Assembly (NCBI GenBank): GCA_017307755.1
Contig: JAFKGQ010000010.1
Span: forward strand, 186,001-250,000
DNA: 64,000 nucleotides
Source of the DNA: Chitinophagaceae bacterium
GTDB taxonomy: Bacteria; Bacteroidota; Bacteroidia; Chitinophagales; Chitinophagaceae
Direction: 5' to 3'
Shown: piece by piece, positions 62,577 to 64,000 of the stretch
How the letters are laid out: every line of letters begins with the position of its first letter
How positions within the stretch are numbered: the stretch's first letter is position 1
The notes under the pieces: generated by a model
What the model was told of the DNA's origin: nothing
What the model saw: only the letters and a program-made list of their open reading frames with translations
Databases searched by the model: none
Translations under genes and position numbers: made by a program

Positions 62577-64000
62577 TTATCCTTTTTTTAATAATACTTT
62601 TTGATCTGCGAAGTCTGTCGATGCATCGATGATAGCCAGTAGTTGGGGCCATTTGTCCGCAGCCTCCTGGTCGTGCTTGTAGATCCGCCGGAAATGCACC
62701 ATCAGCTGACCGCCCTGTATCTGAGCGCTGGTAGTAACCGAACCGCAGTCGTTATCCAGGGTTTTGTTCAGCTTGTCCACGCCTTGCACGGTGTATCCCT
62801 GGGGGATATCGAATGCTACGGTGCAGTCCAGGGTCCGGGCATACGACATATAAATATCTATTTTCCGGGTTCTTTGGGAGGGGGTCAACTTCAGGGGGGA
62901 GTTGACCACTTTGCCTATGTTCAAGAGGAAATTATTCCCGGCCCGCTGGATCAGTCCATCCACGGTGAACTCCGTGGAATAAGCCAGGTCGGGCGCCGTG
63001 TGGCGCAGGCCGGGATTGTCTACTTTCCAGGCAATGATATCCTTGGGTTCCGGGTCGAATTCGGATGATATTTCTTCCTTGAAACGGTCTTTCAGAGAGG
63101 CCCGTGCTTTTTGCAGGGCGGTGGCATAGTCTTCGGACAGGTTTTTACTTTTCCGCGCCTTTTTCAGGTCATCCATGATGGACTTTTCCACATGTAACGC
63201 GTTTCTTTCGGACTCGTAGCAGTCCTCGAAATTCAGAAGACGTACCTGCTCGCCTTCTTTCATTTTACCTGTGAGAAGCGTATGTCTTTTTACACGCAGC
63301 ATCTGCATGTCCGTACCATTGAAGCTGACCTGCAGCTTCTCCTGTTGGGTGTTTTCGGACGCTTTGCTCAGGGGGGTTTTATCGTCCTCCGGTCTTGTGG
63401 CCAGGTATTTTTTTGCTCGGACTTCCGGACAGGGTTGTCCCTCCAGGCCGGCAGGTATGTATCCCAGGCTGGTGAACATATTCTGATTAGTAAAAAACAG
63501 GTCCTTACCCTGGCCCGGGTCCATGTCCCAGCGCAGCATCACCGACAGATCGCCTATGCCCATTATATGCTGGATAGCCGGCCCATGCTTATAAGGCATC
63601 ACGATAAACCTGGTATCAATTTTATACATGTTGAGGAGAAGATTGAGGTAGATGAGATAATCATAGCTGTTTATATTCGTCTCATTTCTATCCTGTCCTA
63701 CTTCCAGGCTGGCATCCAGCTGATTGTAATAACGTACAAAACGATAGGCATAATAGATCAGGCTGGCCAGGCTGTCTTTTGGAAGTTTACTATAGTGTTT
63801 GTCATACCCTTTCAAAATGTCGTTCACCTGTCCCTTGATCAATTTTGCTTTAATAGGATCAGGGTAGGATACGCCTGTGTTGATCCGGTCCACTACGTCT
63901 CCCAGCGGAACGTCTTTTACAACTTCTCCTGTGGAACGTCCGGAGGTCCCTCCGGCCAGGACATTGAGCCGGAAAGCAGGCAGTTCCCGCATGGAGGCCA
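62577..64000 (-). CDS. Transglutaminase-like/DUF3857-type protein, C-terminal part (runs off the window)
   Basis: At least 474 codons; the frame stays open to the right edge beyond the ATG at 63992, so that ATG is internal. The first part contains YDYLIYLNLLLNMYKIDTRFIVMPYKHG, consistent with a transglutaminase-like fold, and the last 180 residues are a beta-rich DUF3858-like C-terminus. Typical of large secreted Bacteroidota proteins. Function unknown. Confidence 0.7.
   Translation of the reverse strand, partial: ASMRELPAFRLNVLAGGTSGRSTGEVVKDVPLGDVVDRINTGVSYPDPIKAKLIKGQVNDILKGYDKHYSKLPKDSLASLIYYAYRFVRYYNQLDASLEVGQDRNETNINSYDYLIYLNLLLNMYKIDTRFIVMPYKHGPAIQHIMGIGDLSVMLRWDMDPGQGKDLFFTNQNMFTSLGYIPAGLEGQPCPEVRAKKYLATRPEDDKTPLSKASENTQQEKLQVSFNGTDMQMLRVKRHTLLTGKMKEGEQVRLLNFEDCYESERNALHVEKSIMDDLKKARKSKNLSEDYATALQKARASLKDRFKEEISSEFDPEPKDIIAWKVDNPGLRHTAPDLAYSTEFTVDGLIQRAGNNFLLNIGKVVNSPLKLTPSQRTRKIDIYMSYARTLDCTVAFDIPQGYTVQGVDKLNKTLDNDCGSVTTSAQIQGGQLMVHFRRIYKHDQEAADKWPQLLAIIDASTDFADQKVLLKKG

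Noticed and set aside
1..64000. CRISPR arrays, tRNA or rRNA genes, transposases
   Set aside because: I saw no repeat-spacer array, no cloverleaf or rRNA-like stretch and no transposase motif; short RNA genes could still have been missed by eye.

Overview
The window looks like chromosomal DNA of a Bacteroidota, most likely a Chitinophagaceae-type soil or plant-associated bacterium. The evidence is a SusC/SusD-type pair, many promoters with the Bacteroidota -7 element TAnnTTTG (several only a few bases before the start codon), a PSP1 protein with a Cys-rich N-terminus, Bacteroidota-type DNA polymerase III delta, a GH130/symporter/AraC mannoside locus and an ECF42-like sigma factor. I saw no rRNA, tRNA, CRISPR array or intact insertion sequence. 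The family assignments come from reading motifs; no database search was run.

Layout. 1-3620 (minus): 5' part of a SusD-like lipoprotein and a complete SusC-like receptor. 3621-4760: an AT-rich gap holding a degenerate copy of the susC 5' region and a possible small RNA. 4761-11812 (plus): housekeeping genes (radA, a beta-helix lipoprotein, glutathione peroxidase, Pol III delta, PSP1, Bax inhibitor-1). 11860-19603 (minus): an AIM24-like protein and a tetR-tolC-MFP-RND efflux operon with a good operator candidate. 19748-26928: DUF502, AraC regulator, serC-DUF1015, TPR protein, acyl-CoA ligase, DoxX. 27006-34644: MocR regulator divergent from a PLP decarboxylase, then branched-chain aminotransferase, SDR and a GH63-like glycosidase. 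34651-40286 (minus): response regulator, histidine kinase, Usp, lactate permease and D-2-hydroxyacid dehydrogenase. 40572-46622: a stand-alone CBM48 protein, an SDR, and a mannoside locus (SGNH hydrolase, GH130 phosphorylase, SSS symporter, divergent AraC). 46623-49427: a desaturase resembling eukaryotic sphingolipid delta-4 desaturase, a secreted hypothetical protein and an esterase.

49922-55234 (plus) is the most unusual region. It holds a possible adaptor remnant, two coiled-coil proteins (one membrane-bound), a NitT/TauT-type solute-binding domain fused to an OmpA peptidoglycan-binding domain, and its own ABC permease and ATPase. A perfect 24-base palindrome sits between the binding protein and the permease. 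I infer a periplasm-spanning, cell-wall-tethered ABC system of unknown substrate.

55265-64000: DUF1444, MarC, a cyclophilin lipoprotein, a YCII/ECF42-like sigma module, and a second two-component system. That system is followed by six direct repeats with an exact 11-bp period, just upstream of a Usp-like/bestrophin operon. The window ends inside a transglutaminase/DUF3857-like gene. The two two-component systems look paralogous, and both are followed by a Usp-type gene.
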